Notes: generated from the letters alone by a model not told the origin. Counted from the first letter of the stretch, positions 34,937 to 44,177 are shown. The stretch: DNA of 64,000 bases from Desulfobulbaceae bacterium (GCA_011390165.1 JAABSV010000002.1:62001-126000); one strand, 5' to 3'. Translations and numbers: made by a program.

Positions 34937-37177
34937 TCAGGAGCCCCCTTCAGTGTGGAGGCGCCACGTTTCCTTAACCCGGTCATAGTGGTAAAACATC
35001 ACCAGGGTTAGGGGACGTCCAGAACCGGTTTCGGTACACTGCATTCTGAAGAGGAGTTCCGTGTCGCTTTGCCTGGCCAACTTCACCTGGAAATTCGTCA
35101 AACTGTCCGGGTTGACGGTGGGGTAATGGGCGGCAAAGAGGTCGCGAAAATGCTCGCGCAGATGCCCCTCCCTCGCCGCGAGGTAGCTGCGGCTGGTCAA
35201 TTCCTCAATGGCTGCAGTTAATTCCACCCGGGTAGAGTGGAACTCTGCCTCGTCGGTGAAGCCGCTGCCGGTGATGGCATCGATGATGCGCTGGTAGCTG
35301 GCACGGGCAGCCGAGAGGTTGTTCTCCTGCAGGGCGCTGGCAGCGGACTGGCGTTCCTGAATGATGGCGGCCTGGAGGATGATCCGCTCAATTTTACGCC
35401 TGCTGGCAGCTGAATCGGTGCCGGCGAGAAGGTCCTGGTGGCTCGTCAGGAGATCGGCAGCCTGCTGGTAGGCCGCAATTGCCTCCTCCCATCTGCCTCC
35501 GGCGAAGGCCAGATTGGCACGGTCGACGGTGCTGTAGAGTTCCGCCCGCTGCAGACGTTCCTGCAAGGGGGGTATGGTTGTCTGCGGCGGGGAGGCAGCT
35601 TCCTCCACCATGGCCAGAGCGGCCCGGTAGGCCTCGGCCGCCTGCGACCAGCTGCTGGCGGCAAATAACTGGTCGGCCGCGGCGACCGCCAGCTCAAGTT
35701 GGCAGTGTTGCCGGAGAGCGGTAAGCTGCGGCCGATGACGGTCCCCCTCCGCCACCATGCCGGAAGCAAGAAGTTCTGCCGCTGCGTCGATCTCGGCCAG
35801 TGCTGCCGCCCACTGCCTCTCGTCATGCAGTTTACGGGCTGTGGCGTGGGTCTGGTGGAAAAGGGCGGTGTCCAGTTTTCCCTGCAAGTCGTGCAGAGAC
35901 TGATCGTCTTGGTGCAGGCGAGACTGGTCGAGGAGGTCACGGTAGATGGCAGTTGCCGCTGCCCACTGACCGGTGCTGACCAGTTGTTGGGCTTCATCCA
36001 GGCCGGCAGACAGCCTCTGCTGAAACGCCAGTTTTTCCCGTTCGACGTAGGTACCGTCGACCAGCACCTTCCCCTGTAGTCCCTGACGAAGCTCTTCCGA
36101 CTGAAGAATTCGATCAACGGTAGCCAGCAGGTTTTGTACCTGCTGCCGCTGGCGGAAGGGAATGGCCTCCAGGGTTAACCGGGTCGACTGGCAGAGCGAT
36201 TCGGCGGCGGAGAAATCGCCGCCGGCAAGCAGCGACCGGCAGCGGTCGATTTCGGTCTCTGCGGCAGCCAGCTGGCGACTTTGCGACACGTAGAGGTAGC
36301 CGCCGCCGGCTGCGACAGTAATAGCCGGCAGGAGGAAAAGAGCCAGCCACAGCGAGCGACGCCGGCTGGATGGCTTTGCCTGGGGCGGTTGGTATGAGGA
36401 GAGCGTCCGGTGGCGGCGTTTGGGGCGCTCCTCACCGCTCTCTTGTCGCTGACGATTTGCTGCCGGCGGTGGCACTTCGGCCGGGGCGGTTGGGGAAGAG
36501 GTGGCTGCTGCTGCCGGAGAGGGGTCGATTGCCGGGCTGAGGGAAGCGGCTTCGCTGAAGGCACCGGCGTCGTCGACGTCGAGCTGTGCTACCGCCTCTT
36601 GTGCCGCGTCGTCATCGCCATCCTCGTCAACTTCGAGACTGAGGTAGTCTAAGTCGGCATGAAGGTCGGCATCTTCAAGAATGTCGATCGTCTCGTCGGG
36701 TGTAGGCTGGCCGGCCGCAGGTCGGATCCAGAGCAGTTGGGCGAGGGGGAAGCGTTGGCGGTGCTCTGCGTACCAGGAGGCGGCCTGCTCGTTGAAGGCG
36801 TTGCCGGTGGTAAACAGTTCTCCATTGATCATTTTGCCAAGATGGATGATCAACTCCGGCAGGGAGGGGGTATGGGTCCAGAAATCACCGAGGCAGATGG
36901 CAGCCGGGTCAAAATCCGGATGGAAAATGGGGCTTTTCGGCTTGCAGTTCGGTGGGAAATGGGGGAAGCCGAAGGGGATTGCCAGCTCGACCCTATGTTC
37001 GTCCACGGTAACGATCTCTCCCTGGGGGGTCTGGCTGAGACCGGCAAGGAGATAGGTGATAAGGTAGCTGTCAGGCGGCTGCCCGTGGTCGGGGGTGACC
37101 CTGATCAACGGATGGGCAGAAAAGGTTGCTTCAATCTGCCGGTGGATATCCTCCAGGTGGTCAGTGGCAAATGACAT
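34937..37177 (-). CDS. Membrane protein with N-terminal ubiquitin-conjugating (E2)-like domain and repeat region
   Basis: A 746-residue protein of unusual build. Residues about 1-150 look like an E2/UBC fold: a beta-meander (HRVELAIPFGFPHFPPN), the 'HPN' position as HPDF (86-89), then AICLG with Cys95 at the position of the catalytic cysteine, TPSLPELIIHLGKMI and NAFNEQAASWYAEH, the equivalent of the E2 C-terminal helices. Residues 155-272 are an acidic, then Pro/Ala-rich linker. A transmembrane segment follows (about 276-298), and the rest is helical repeats (TPR/coiled-coil-like; several 'A...W..A...Y..' repeats). The C-terminus, with YHYDRVKETWRLHTEG, may be a small beta domain. No E1, ubiquitin-like or deubiquitinase gene adjoins it. 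Family and role unknown; the E2-like call is from motif pattern, not from a search. Confidence 0.6.
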   Translation of the reverse strand: MSFATDHLEDIHRQIEATFSAHPLIRVTPDHGQPPDSYLITYLLAGLSQTPQGEIVTVDEHRVELAIPFGFPHFPPNCKPKSPIFHPDFDPAAICLGDFWTHTPSLPELIIHLGKMINGELFTTGNAFNEQAASWYAEHRQRFPLAQLLWIRPAAGQPTPDETIDILEDADLHADLDYLSLEVDEDGDDDAAQEAVAQLDVDDAGAFSEAASLSPAIDPSPAAAATSSPTAPAEVPPPAANRQRQESGEERPKRRHRTLSSYQPPQAKPSSRRRSLWLALFLLPAITVAAGGGYLYVSQSRQLAAAETEIDRCRSLLAGGDFSAAESLCQSTRLTLEAIPFRQRQQVQNLLATVDRILQSEELRQGLQGKVLVDGTYVEREKLAFQQRLSAGLDEAQQLVSTGQWAAATAIYRDLLDQSRLHQDDQSLHDLQGKLDTALFHQTHATARKLHDERQWAAALAEIDAAAELLASGMVAEGDRHRPQLTALRQHCQLELAVAAADQLFAASSWSQAAEAYRAALAMVEEAASPPQTTIPPLQERLQRAELYSTVDRANLAFAGGRWEEAIAAYQQAADLLTSHQDLLAGTDSAASRRKIERIILQAAIIQERQSAASALQENNLSAARASYQRIIDAITGSGFTDEAEFHSTRVELTAAIEELTSRSYLAAREGHLREHFRDLFAAHYPTVNPDSLTNFQVKLARQSDTELLFRMQCTETGSGRPLTLVMFYHYDRVKETWRLHTEGGS

Positions 37178-37540
37178 ATCTCATCCCGGGCTGCGCCGGC
37201 GCGGTTGGCTGAATTGTCTGACGAGGTCTCATAAGGTTTGGTGAGGTTGTACGACCACCCATGAGATCTAACGATACCCCTCCGGCCGGCAGGATCACCC
37301 GGTGGAACGGCATGCTGCCGCTGGCGAACTTCCGGTGGAAATGCTCCTGTTCTGTGTTACTATACCAGCATCTTCTGGTAACGACAAAAAAAAGTTGCCA
37401 CCGGAGTTGCCGGCGTGCGAAACTGACAAAAACACTGGCGACGGGCGGCTCAAGCTGGAAACCGATATCGCTGTCGCCGTGGAGGAAAGAGCAGAGGAAT
37501 CCCGAAATGTGTCGAATATGGAGTGGAAAAGAGGAAGCCG
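37178..37540. other. Divergent intergenic region between the E2-like gene and the cyclic-nucleotide protein
   Basis: It contains the second copy of the TACCCCTC/GGCCGGCAGGA string (37275-37294, one mismatch). A frame of up to 80 codons (37302-37544) reaches the next gene's start with an ATGA overlap, but its codon use and composition do not stand out, so I do not call it. The stretch 37355-37400 is AT-rich and is the best place for a promoter of the gene to the right. Confidence 0.4.
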
Positions 37541-38596
37541 ATGAACCATTTTCACGCCACATTCAAAATCACCGCTGACCGCAACTGCCCACTCTACGAC
37601 GAAGAGGAGAGGCTGCAGCTGACCGAAAAGACCATTACCTGCCCGCCGGGAAAGGAGGCCTGCCTGATTCTGGTGCGGGATATGACGGAACTGCTCTTCC
37701 AGCTGCTTCGCAGGCTGCCTGAGCATCTTGATACCGACAGAGTTTTCAACTGCAGCGGTTGCAGCGGCCTGATCAAGTTTCAATTGGAGCGTTCTCCCCT
37801 AAAGGATGAGGGCGATACGGGCGTTGTGGTCCAGGCCCGCTCCGACTCCGGAAAGAGTCGGCTTCGGTCGGCGCTGGCACGCTGTTCCCTCTTTACCGGC
37901 GTGCCGGCCGGCCGGCTCGACACCCTTCAGGAGCACTTCCGGGAAATGGAGGTGGAGGCCGGTGGCCTGCTGTTCCGACGAGGCGACCAGAACCGCAACA
38001 TCTATATCGTTATCGATGGGGCAGCGTACGTTGGCGAAGGGGAGCAGTCGATCACGCTGGGGCCGGGGGAGGTTTGTGGCGAGATGAGTTATCTGGGCCC
38101 GGATTTGGCTGTGGCAACCGTCCGGGCCAGAGAGAAAAGCCTCTTCCTGGCGATGCCCGGAGAGGCCTTTGGCCGGCTGCTCGGCGACATCCCGGGGGTG
38201 CAGGCAGAGATGGCCAGACTGCTGGCTGCCCGGTTGCGGCGGAGCAGTGCGGTCAGGGCTGGCGAGGTGGAGGCGTGCATGACCGGCAGAATTGCCGAAA
38301 TCGTCCCGGCGGAACTGCTGCAGATTTTTCACATGCACCAGAAGACCGGCATGCTGACCCTGGAACTCCCGGGCGGGATCGGCAAGATTGCCTTCCGGGA
38401 GGGGTGTATCATTAACGCCAGTTACGGCCAGTTGCGCAGCCAGAAGGCGATCTTCTCGGTTCTGGCGGAAAAGGAGGGGCGCTACCGGTTCACCTCCGGT
38501 CTCTCTCCACAGGACATGAAGGCGGCCGAGATCGGTGATTTCATGATGCTGCTGATGGAGGGGATACGCAGGGTTGACGAGGGGTTGAGCGATTAG
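37541..38596 (+). CDS. Cyclic-nucleotide-binding domain and DUF4388/PATAN regulatory protein
   Basis: A 351-residue protein in three parts. Residues 1-90 form a Cys-bearing unknown domain (ITADRNCPLYDEEERL; VFNCSGCSGLI with CxxC). Residues about 110-230 are a Crp-like cNMP-binding domain (LFRRGDQNRNIYIVIDG, GEMSYLGPD). Residues about 240-351 match the DUF4388 (PATAN) type: HMHQKTGMLTLELPGGIGKI and FREGCIINASYG. There is no DNA-binding helix-turn-helix, so it probably works by protein contacts; in other deltaproteobacteria such proteins sit in signalling networks. ATG at 37541 has a GAGGAAG site. Confidence 0.8.
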   Translation: MNHFHATFKITADRNCPLYDEEERLQLTEKTITCPPGKEACLILVRDMTELLFQLLRRLPEHLDTDRVFNCSGCSGLIKFQLERSPLKDEGDTGVVVQARSDSGKSRLRSALARCSLFTGVPAGRLDTLQEHFREMEVEAGGLLFRRGDQNRNIYIVIDGAAYVGEGEQSITLGPGEVCGEMSYLGPDLAVATVRAREKSLFLAMPGEAFGRLLGDIPGVQAEMARLLAARLRRSSAVRAGEVEACMTGRIAEIVPAELLQIFHMHQKTGMLTLELPGGIGKIAFREGCIINASYGQLRSQKAIFSVLAEKEGRYRFTSGLSPQDMKAAEIGDFMMLLMEGIRRVDEGLSD

Positions 38597-39255
38597 CTGG
38601 CGGTCCGCCCGGCCGCATCACCACCGTTGAGCAGGGCAGCCAGCGGTGGCAGGCGAAGAATCTCCTGAAAACTGCTGACGTGGAAGGCGGCCGGCAGTTC
38701 CCGATTCTTGAAGGCGATGAAGGGGACCCGGCACCCTCCGGCGTGGGCGACGTCAACGGTCGAGTCACCGACATAGATCGCCTCAGCGGGCTGGCAGCGG
38801 TAGTGGGCGAGGATCTCTTCCAGGGCATCCGGGGCCGGCTTGGGTCGGCGGGCCGTGGCTGCGGTCATCACCTTGCCGAAGTAGTCGCTGAGGCCGTAGT
38901 GGTTGAGCAGGGGAAAGATGCTGTCGGTGCGGTTGGTGGAGATGGCCAGGTGGCAATGCCGGCGAGTCTGCTCAAGAAAATCGCGAAGGTCCGGCTCCAT
39001 CCGCATCAAGGCGAGAAAGGGCTGATAGTCGCTCTGCCGGCGGAGTTCCTCGACCTCGGCCAAGGTCGGCTGCCGGTAGTGGTGAAAGATCTCCCGGAGT
39101 GACTCGCCGACACTGTGCATGTGGACGTAGTCCTCCTCCTCCCGCCCCATGGGTGGCAGGGAAAAATGGCCGAGCAACTGGTTGTAGAAGGCTATGTTGG
39201 CCTGCCGGGAATCAAACATCACCCCATCGCAGTCAAGGACAATCAATTTCAGCAT
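38593..39255 (-). CDS. HAD-superfamily hydrolase (phosphoglycolate phosphatase-like)
   Basis: A 220-residue HAD phosphatase. Motif I is VLDCDGVMFDS (nucleophile Asp near residue 9), motif II is CHLAISTNRT, motif III has the Lys in RPKPAPDALEEIL, and motif IV is YVGDSTVDVAHA. A helical cap (residues about 20-90) places it in the beta-phosphoglucomutase/phosphoglycolate group; the substrate is not known. It begins inside the last codons of the YkgJ gene (7-base overlap), and its stop overlaps that of the convergent cNMP gene by four bases. The order secDF-ykgJ-HAD suggests one transcript. Confidence 0.88.
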   Translation of the reverse strand: MLKLIVLDCDGVMFDSRQANIAFYNQLLGHFSLPPMGREEEDYVHMHSVGESLREIFHHYRQPTLAEVEELRRQSDYQPFLALMRMEPDLRDFLEQTRRHCHLAISTNRTDSIFPLLNHYGLSDYFGKVMTAATARRPKPAPDALEEILAHYRCQPAEAIYVGDSTVDVAHAGGCRVPFIAFKNRELPAAFHVSSFQEILRLPPLAALLNGGDAAGRTAS

Positions 39256-40016
39256 GGTCCGTGTCGCTCTAGTCGAGTAAAGGAGAGGCCTCGGGGCAGA
39301 TCGGCAAAGAGCTGCCGTTCAACCTCGGCCATGGCGAAAGAGAGGAGGAACTCGTCGTCGGTGGCCAGGCGGGATTTTTCCTCGGTGCCGAGAGCGGTCG
39401 AGGCAAGGCAGTCGGCGCGGAAGAGGTCGAGGTCGTAGAGGGCGTGCAGGAAAAAGCCGTTCTGGCTCTGGTTGGGGATGAAGCCTTGGCGGATGGCCTG
39501 GTGCTGGAGTATTTCGGCCAGACGGTCGTTGGAGCGGTTGTAGCTGGCCAGCCCCTGTTCGCGGGTAAAGCTAGTGATGCTGTTGACCGCCGACTCGGCA
39601 AAGCCGCGGCAGTGTGGCTCGCGCAGCAGGACATGCTGTTCTGTCAGGCTGCCATCCTCTCGGCGACTGACGGCCCGCCCCAACGGGTAGCTGCGGCAGG
39701 CTGCCGGACGATGCGGGTAGACCCGGCAACCGCTAGCCGAGGCAAAGACACAACTGGCCCGGCCGTCATCGACCATGCTCAGATAGACCCGGGGAAATGG
39801 TTCACCGGCCTCCTGCTCGACGAGCAGATAGTCAGCAAGCAGTTGACTGGAATTGAGCCCGGTGGCTAAGCGTAACCGCAGGACATCATAAGGGGTCAGG
39901 GCCAGTTCGAGCAGCCGGCAGCACTCGGTGAAACAGGCCACACCGGGGTGGCAAGAGAAAGTGAAGCTCTCTTCTTTGCTAAGCCGGCTGACCTCTGCCG
40001 GCAGATCGGCCGTCAC
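39249..40016 (-). CDS. YkgJ-family cysteine-cluster protein
   Basis: A 255-residue member of the YkgJ/zinc- or iron-chelating family (CxxCxxxCC type). FSCHPGVACFTECCRLLELAL holds the N-terminal cysteine cluster; further cysteines follow at CVFA, GCRVYPHRPAACRSYPLG and CRGF, as is normal for this family. The function is unknown; these proteins are thought to bind an Fe-S cluster or metal. I chose a GTG start at 40016 with a GGAG site because the upstream frame overlaps the end of secDF. It lies between secDF and the HAD gene. Confidence 0.8.
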   Translation of the reverse strand: MTADLPAEVSRLSKEESFTFSCHPGVACFTECCRLLELALTPYDVLRLRLATGLNSSQLLADYLLVEQEAGEPFPRVYLSMVDDGRASCVFASASGCRVYPHRPAACRSYPLGRAVSRREDGSLTEQHVLLREPHCRGFAESAVNSITSFTREQGLASYNRSNDRLAEILQHQAIRQGFIPNQSQNGFFLHALYDLDLFRADCLASTALGTEEKSRLATDDEFLLSFAMAEVERQLFADLPRGLSFTRLERHGPC

Positions 40017-40032
40017 TGCCCCAACTCCGCAC

Positions 40033-42600
40033 TCAGACCCGCTTCTCACCCCAGAAGGTGAGGACCGGGCTGGCAATGAAGATTGACGAGTAGGTTCCGA
40101 TCAGTACCCCGATCAGCAACGTGAAGGCGAAATCGCGGATCACCGTACCACCGAACAGGAAGAGAGAAAGGAGCACGGCGGCGGTGGTCAGGGAGGTGAC
40201 GATGGTGCGACCTAGTACCTGGTTGACACTCTCGTTTATGGTCGAGGTGAGGGAGCTATTCTCCAGTTTACGGAGGTTTTCGCGGATCCGGTCGAAGACC
40301 ACCACCGAGTCGTTGATGGAATAGCCGGCCAGGGTAAGCAGGGCGGTGACGATCAGCAGGGTGATCTCGACATCCAGCAGCCAGCAGATGCCAAGGACCA
40401 CCAGTACGTCATGAAAGGTGGCTATGGCGGCGGCGAGGCCGAAGCGGATATCAAAACGGAGGGCAAGATAGACAATGACCCCCGCCAGGGAGATGAGTAT
40501 CGCCAAAATGGCCTTGTCGCGGAGCACTGAACTGACCGAGGCACCGATCTCCGACTGGCTCTCGATGACAAAATTTTTTCCCGGCAGTTCACTGGAGAAG
40601 ATCGCGCCGACGCTCTCGTCGAGGTTGGCCACCACCGCATCGGCCTTTTTGATCTTGACGATCAGTCGGTACTCGTTTTCGACCTTCTGCAGGTCGACAT
40701 CCCCCATGCCGTTGCGGGCCAGGGCCTGCCGCACCTCAGCCATGCTGAACTCTTCGCTGGCCCGGTACTGGAGAAGGGAGCCGCCGGTAAAGTCGACCCC
40801 GAGGTTGGCCTGGCCGCGGCTGATCTGGATAAAGGCGAGAAGGCCGATGGCCACCATCACCCCGGAGATGGCGTAGGTTATCTTGCGTATATTCAGGTAG
40901 TTGAGATTGGGCTTGCTGATGATCTGGAGGAAGCGGAGGCTATTGAGGGGGCGACGGTTGTTGATGGTGTCGAACATCAGCCGGGAGAAGAACAGCACGG
41001 CAAAGAGGTTGAAGATAATCCCCAGCGAGAGGGTGACGGCAAAGCCTTTGATCGGTCCGGTGCCGAAGAGAAACAGGGCGAGGGCGGTAATCAGGGTGGT
41101 AACCTGGGAGTCGACGATGGTGGAGAGGGCGTTGCCGTAGCCCCCCTCGATACTGGAACGGACCGATTTGCCCAGGCTGTACTCCTCGCGCATCCGCTCA
41201 TAGATGATCACGTTGGCGTCGACGGCCATGCCGATGGAGAGGATGATGCCGGCAATTCCCGGCAAGGTAAGGGTGGCGCTGAGAACTGCCAGGCCGGCAA
41301 AAAGCAGGAGTATGTTGAGGACCAGGGCGCTGTTGGCAATGATCCCCGAGAGCCGGTAATAGATGACCATGAAGGCGAGAACGATGATCGCCCCGAACAG
41401 CCCCGAAGCCATCCCCTTGTTGATCGAGTCCTGGCCGAGGGTGGCGCCCACCGTCATGTTCTGGACGATATCCACCGGTGCCGGCAGTGCTCCGACCCGG
41501 AGGACGATGGCCAGGTCGGCCGCCTCTTCATGACTGAAGTTGCCGGTAATCTGTGCCGAACCGCCAAGAATCCGCTCGCGGATCACCGGTGCCGAACGTA
41601 CCGTGTCGTCGAGGACGATGGCCATTCGCTTGCCGACGTTCCGTTCGGTGACCTGGCCAAAGACCTTGCCGCCGCGGTTGGTCATCTCAAGGCTGACGTA
41701 GGGTTCGTTGAAGGTGCCGCCGATCCGGACCTGGGCATCCTTGATCATTTCGCCGCTCATCAGGATCTTGTTATCCAGGAGCAGCGGGGTGAGACTCTCC
41801 CTGCCGGTCTGTTTGTCGGTCTCCTTCTCAAAGTGGATTGAGCTGTTGTCGGGCAGTCGGCTTTGCAGAACCCGGTTCAGCTTGGCGACACTCTCCCCAT
41901 CCTCCCACTGGCCGGTTGCCCGGGCCTGGGCGACCATTTCGTTGAGGTTGAGGCCGGCGCTATCGGCAACCAGGCGGAATTCGAGTTGAGCGGTGTCACC
42001 GAGCAGGCGCAGGGCCCGTTTCGGGTCCTTTACCCCGGGCAGTTGGATGACGATTTCGTCATCCCCCTGGCGGATGATCACCGGTTCGGCAACCCCGAAC
42101 TGGTCGATCCGGTTCCGCAGGATCTCCAGCGACTGGTCAACCGCATGCTGTTTGATATAGGCAATCTTTTCCTCACTGAGGCGGAGGAAAATTCTCGGAA
42201 AGCTTCCCTCTTTGGCCTCGACGGTGGCGTCAATATCCGGGAAGTCGTCGGTGATCATCTGCCCTACCCCGGCCACGGCGCTGCTGTTGGGCAGGGTGAA
42301 GATTACCGTGCCGGGGGTAGCCGAGGAGGTGCGGACGGCACTTATCGATTGGTCGGCGAGGGCGTCGCGCAGGTCGTTGGCGGCAAACTCCAGGGTATTC
42401 TCTTCAGCCTTGGGCAGATTGACCTTCAGTACCAGATGCATCCCCCCCTGCAGGTCCAGGCCGAGGCGGAGTCCTTCCGGCGCGAGATATTTTCGCCACC
42501 ACTCCGGGGTGCCGGCAAAAAATGAGGGGACAACCGTGGTGATGGCGAGAACGACGACCAGAAGCAGAAAGGTGAGTCTGAGTTTGAGTGCGGTAGTCAT
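40033..42600 (-). CDS. secDF: Protein translocase subunit SecDF (fusion)
   Basis: An 855-residue fusion of SecD and SecF, which use the proton gradient to help finish protein export through SecYEG. Expected features are the N-terminal membrane segment, GLDLQGGMHLVLKV, a large periplasmic domain, a first set of membrane helices with GIAGIILSIGMAVDANVIIYER (DAN(V/I)IIYER in SecD), and a SecF half from about residue 560 with the FTGGSLLQ and SINDSVVVFDRIREN motifs. The SecD/SecF fusion is common in Desulfobacterota. The YkgJ and HAD genes follow on the same strand. Confidence 0.96.
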   Translation of the reverse strand: MTTALKLRLTFLLLVVVLAITTVVPSFFAGTPEWWRKYLAPEGLRLGLDLQGGMHLVLKVNLPKAEENTLEFAANDLRDALADQSISAVRTSSATPGTVIFTLPNSSAVAGVGQMITDDFPDIDATVEAKEGSFPRIFLRLSEEKIAYIKQHAVDQSLEILRNRIDQFGVAEPVIIRQGDDEIVIQLPGVKDPKRALRLLGDTAQLEFRLVADSAGLNLNEMVAQARATGQWEDGESVAKLNRVLQSRLPDNSSIHFEKETDKQTGRESLTPLLLDNKILMSGEMIKDAQVRIGGTFNEPYVSLEMTNRGGKVFGQVTERNVGKRMAIVLDDTVRSAPVIRERILGGSAQITGNFSHEEAADLAIVLRVGALPAPVDIVQNMTVGATLGQDSINKGMASGLFGAIIVLAFMVIYYRLSGIIANSALVLNILLLFAGLAVLSATLTLPGIAGIILSIGMAVDANVIIYERMREEYSLGKSVRSSIEGGYGNALSTIVDSQVTTLITALALFLFGTGPIKGFAVTLSLGIIFNLFAVLFFSRLMFDTINNRRPLNSLRFLQIISKPNLNYLNIRKITYAISGVMVAIGLLAFIQISRGQANLGVDFTGGSLLQYRASEEFSMAEVRQALARNGMGDVDLQKVENEYRLIVKIKKADAVVANLDESVGAIFSSELPGKNFVIESQSEIGASVSSVLRDKAILAILISLAGVIVYLALRFDIRFGLAAAIATFHDVLVVLGICWLLDVEITLLIVTALLTLAGYSINDSVVVFDRIRENLRKLENSSLTSTINESVNQVLGRTIVTSLTTAAVLLSLFLFGGTVIRDFAFTLLIGVLIGTYSSIFIASPVLTFWGEKRV

Positions 42601-42756
42601 GAGTATCCCTGAAGTAGGCTCAACAAGCTGAGGATTCGATCAAAACTGGCAATTATACCTTACCGGCTGAATCTTGCAAGGTACAAAAAACAGGCGACTG
42701 AGGCCCTGCCGGCCAGCGCTTGGCGGGGTGAGGGCAGTCAGGCAGTTTGCCGCTGC

Positions 42757-43518
42757 TCAACGGGCACTCCGGCGGTTGATCGCCTCGGCCATGCAGGCGG
42801 CACCAAAGCCGTTGTCGATGTTCACCACCGCAACTCCGGGGGCACAACTGTTGAGCATGCCGAGCAGGGCGGCTATGCCACCGAAACTGGCACCATAGCC
42901 AATCGAGGTCGGCACGGCAATCACCGGGGCGCTGACCAGGCCGGCGACAACACTGGGCAATGCCCCCTCCATGCCGGCGACAACGATGATCACCTGTGCC
43001 CGGTGGAGAAGTTCCTGCCGGCTGAGCAGGCGGTGCAGGCCAGCCACTCCGGCATCGTAGAGGCGGGCAACCGGGTGACCAAGAGTGGCGAGAGTTACGC
43101 CGGCCTCTTCCGCCACCGGGATGTCGGTGGTTCCGGCACAGACGATCAGCGTCTCGCCATGGTAGCGGTGGGGGGCAATGGGGGCCGGGTTGGCGCTGAG
43201 GATCCGCGCTTCCGGGTGGTAGGTGAGGCTGGGGAGTTCCGCCAGGAGATGGCGCGCCTTCTCGGCATCGACCCTGGTGGCCAGCAGGGGGTAGTCCTGT
43301 TGGAGCATTGCCCGGGCAATGGTGGCGATCTGGTCGACCGTTTTTCCGGCTCCGTAGATCACTTCCGGGATACCGGTACGGAGTCGGCGCTGGTGGTCGA
43401 TGCACGCCAGGCCGAGGTTTTCTTCCGGAAAGCCTCGTAGCCGCTGCAGTGCTTCGCTTACCGGGAGGGTGCCCTGCTGCACTTGGTTGAGCAGGGTGGT
43501 GAGAGTCTCTTTCTGCAT
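42757..43518 (-). CDS. larB: Nickel-pincer cofactor biosynthesis protein LarB
   Basis: A 253-residue protein like PurE in its C-terminal part. The segments IVCAGTTDIPVAEEA, VAGMEGALPSVVAGLV and VPTSIGYGASFGGIAALLGML, and the N-terminal LNQVQQGTLPVSEALQRLRG, match LarB, which carboxylates and hydrolyses nicotinic acid adenine dinucleotide in the first step of the nickel-pincer nucleotide of lactate racemase. LarC, LarE and LarA are not in the window. It is a single gene on the minus strand, divergent from the NIL-ferredoxin gene. Its length is typical. Confidence 0.9.
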   Translation of the reverse strand: MQKETLTTLLNQVQQGTLPVSEALQRLRGFPEENLGLACIDHQRRLRTGIPEVIYGAGKTVDQIATIARAMLQQDYPLLATRVDAEKARHLLAELPSLTYHPEARILSANPAPIAPHRYHGETLIVCAGTTDIPVAEEAGVTLATLGHPVARLYDAGVAGLHRLLSRQELLHRAQVIIVVAGMEGALPSVVAGLVSAPVIAVPTSIGYGASFGGIAALLGMLNSCAPGVAVVNIDNGFGAACMAEAINRRSAR

Positions 43519-43718
43519 GGCGGCCTCAACTGAGTTGGCAGTGCTTTATGGTTGGTATGCTAAAGTTGGCAGTGCTGAGTGGAAAAAGGGGCTTGCCTTG
43601 GTTGGCGGGAGACGGTAATGTCCCGGCAGCCACCCGGAGGATGGGCCGCCGGAGAGGTGCTGATGGCCACACCAGCCGAAACCACAGCCAGCCGAAGTGT
43701 CAGCCGGAGGAACCGACG

Positions 43719-44165
43719 GTGTACACCCAGATCTATATCCTGCGCTTTCCAAAAGATACCAGTGACCAGCCCTATATCTATCGCCTGGTCAAGGAGTATG
43801 ACATCGAGTTCAATATTCTCAAGGCCGACATCCTCCTCCAGCGGGAGGGGTTGATGATCATCGAACTCAAGGGCAGCAGCAAGAACAACGTCAAGGCGGG
43901 GCTGGAGTATCTTCGTCAACTGGGGGTGAAGATCGAACGGCTGGCTGCCCGGATCCACCGGGATGACGACAATTGTTTTCAATGCGGCGCCTGTACCGGG
44001 GTCTGTCCGGTCGGCGCGCTCTCTATTCGTCGGCCGGAGATGCGGGTCATTTTCGACCCGGAAAAATGCACCGGTTGCAGCCTCTGTGTGCCAATCTGCC
44101 CAGTCCGGGCGATGGCGGTCTCCTTGGATGACAACTGGATGCTGGCCGCCGGACTCCCCTCCTGA
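43719..44165 (+). CDS. NIL domain and 4Fe-4S ferredoxin protein
   Basis: A 148-residue protein with an N-terminal NIL domain (about 1-78; YILRFPKDTSDQPYIYRLVK, IELKGSSKNNVKAGLEYLR) followed by two 4Fe-4S motifs of ferredoxin type (CFQCGACTGVCPVGAL and CTGCSLCVPICPVRAM). NIL-ferredoxin proteins of sulfate reducers are linked to methionine/homocysteine-related and anaerobic electron steps. I chose the GTG start at 43719 because of a GGAGG site (CCGGAGGAACCGAC); a longer frame from 43548 is not conserved-looking. It ends 12 bases from the convergent bamD stop. Confidence 0.88.
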   Translation: MYTQIYILRFPKDTSDQPYIYRLVKEYDIEFNILKADILLQREGLMIIELKGSSKNNVKAGLEYLRQLGVKIERLAARIHRDDDNCFQCGACTGVCPVGALSIRRPEMRVIFDPEKCTGCSLCVPICPVRAMAVSLDDNWMLAAGLPS

Positions 44166-44177
44166 TTGTGATCCCCT

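Noticed and set aside
37302-37544. 80-codon frame ending with an ATGA overlap at the cNMP gene
   Set aside because: No strong ribosome site and no family; the overlap may be chance. Kept only as a note in the intergenic entry.
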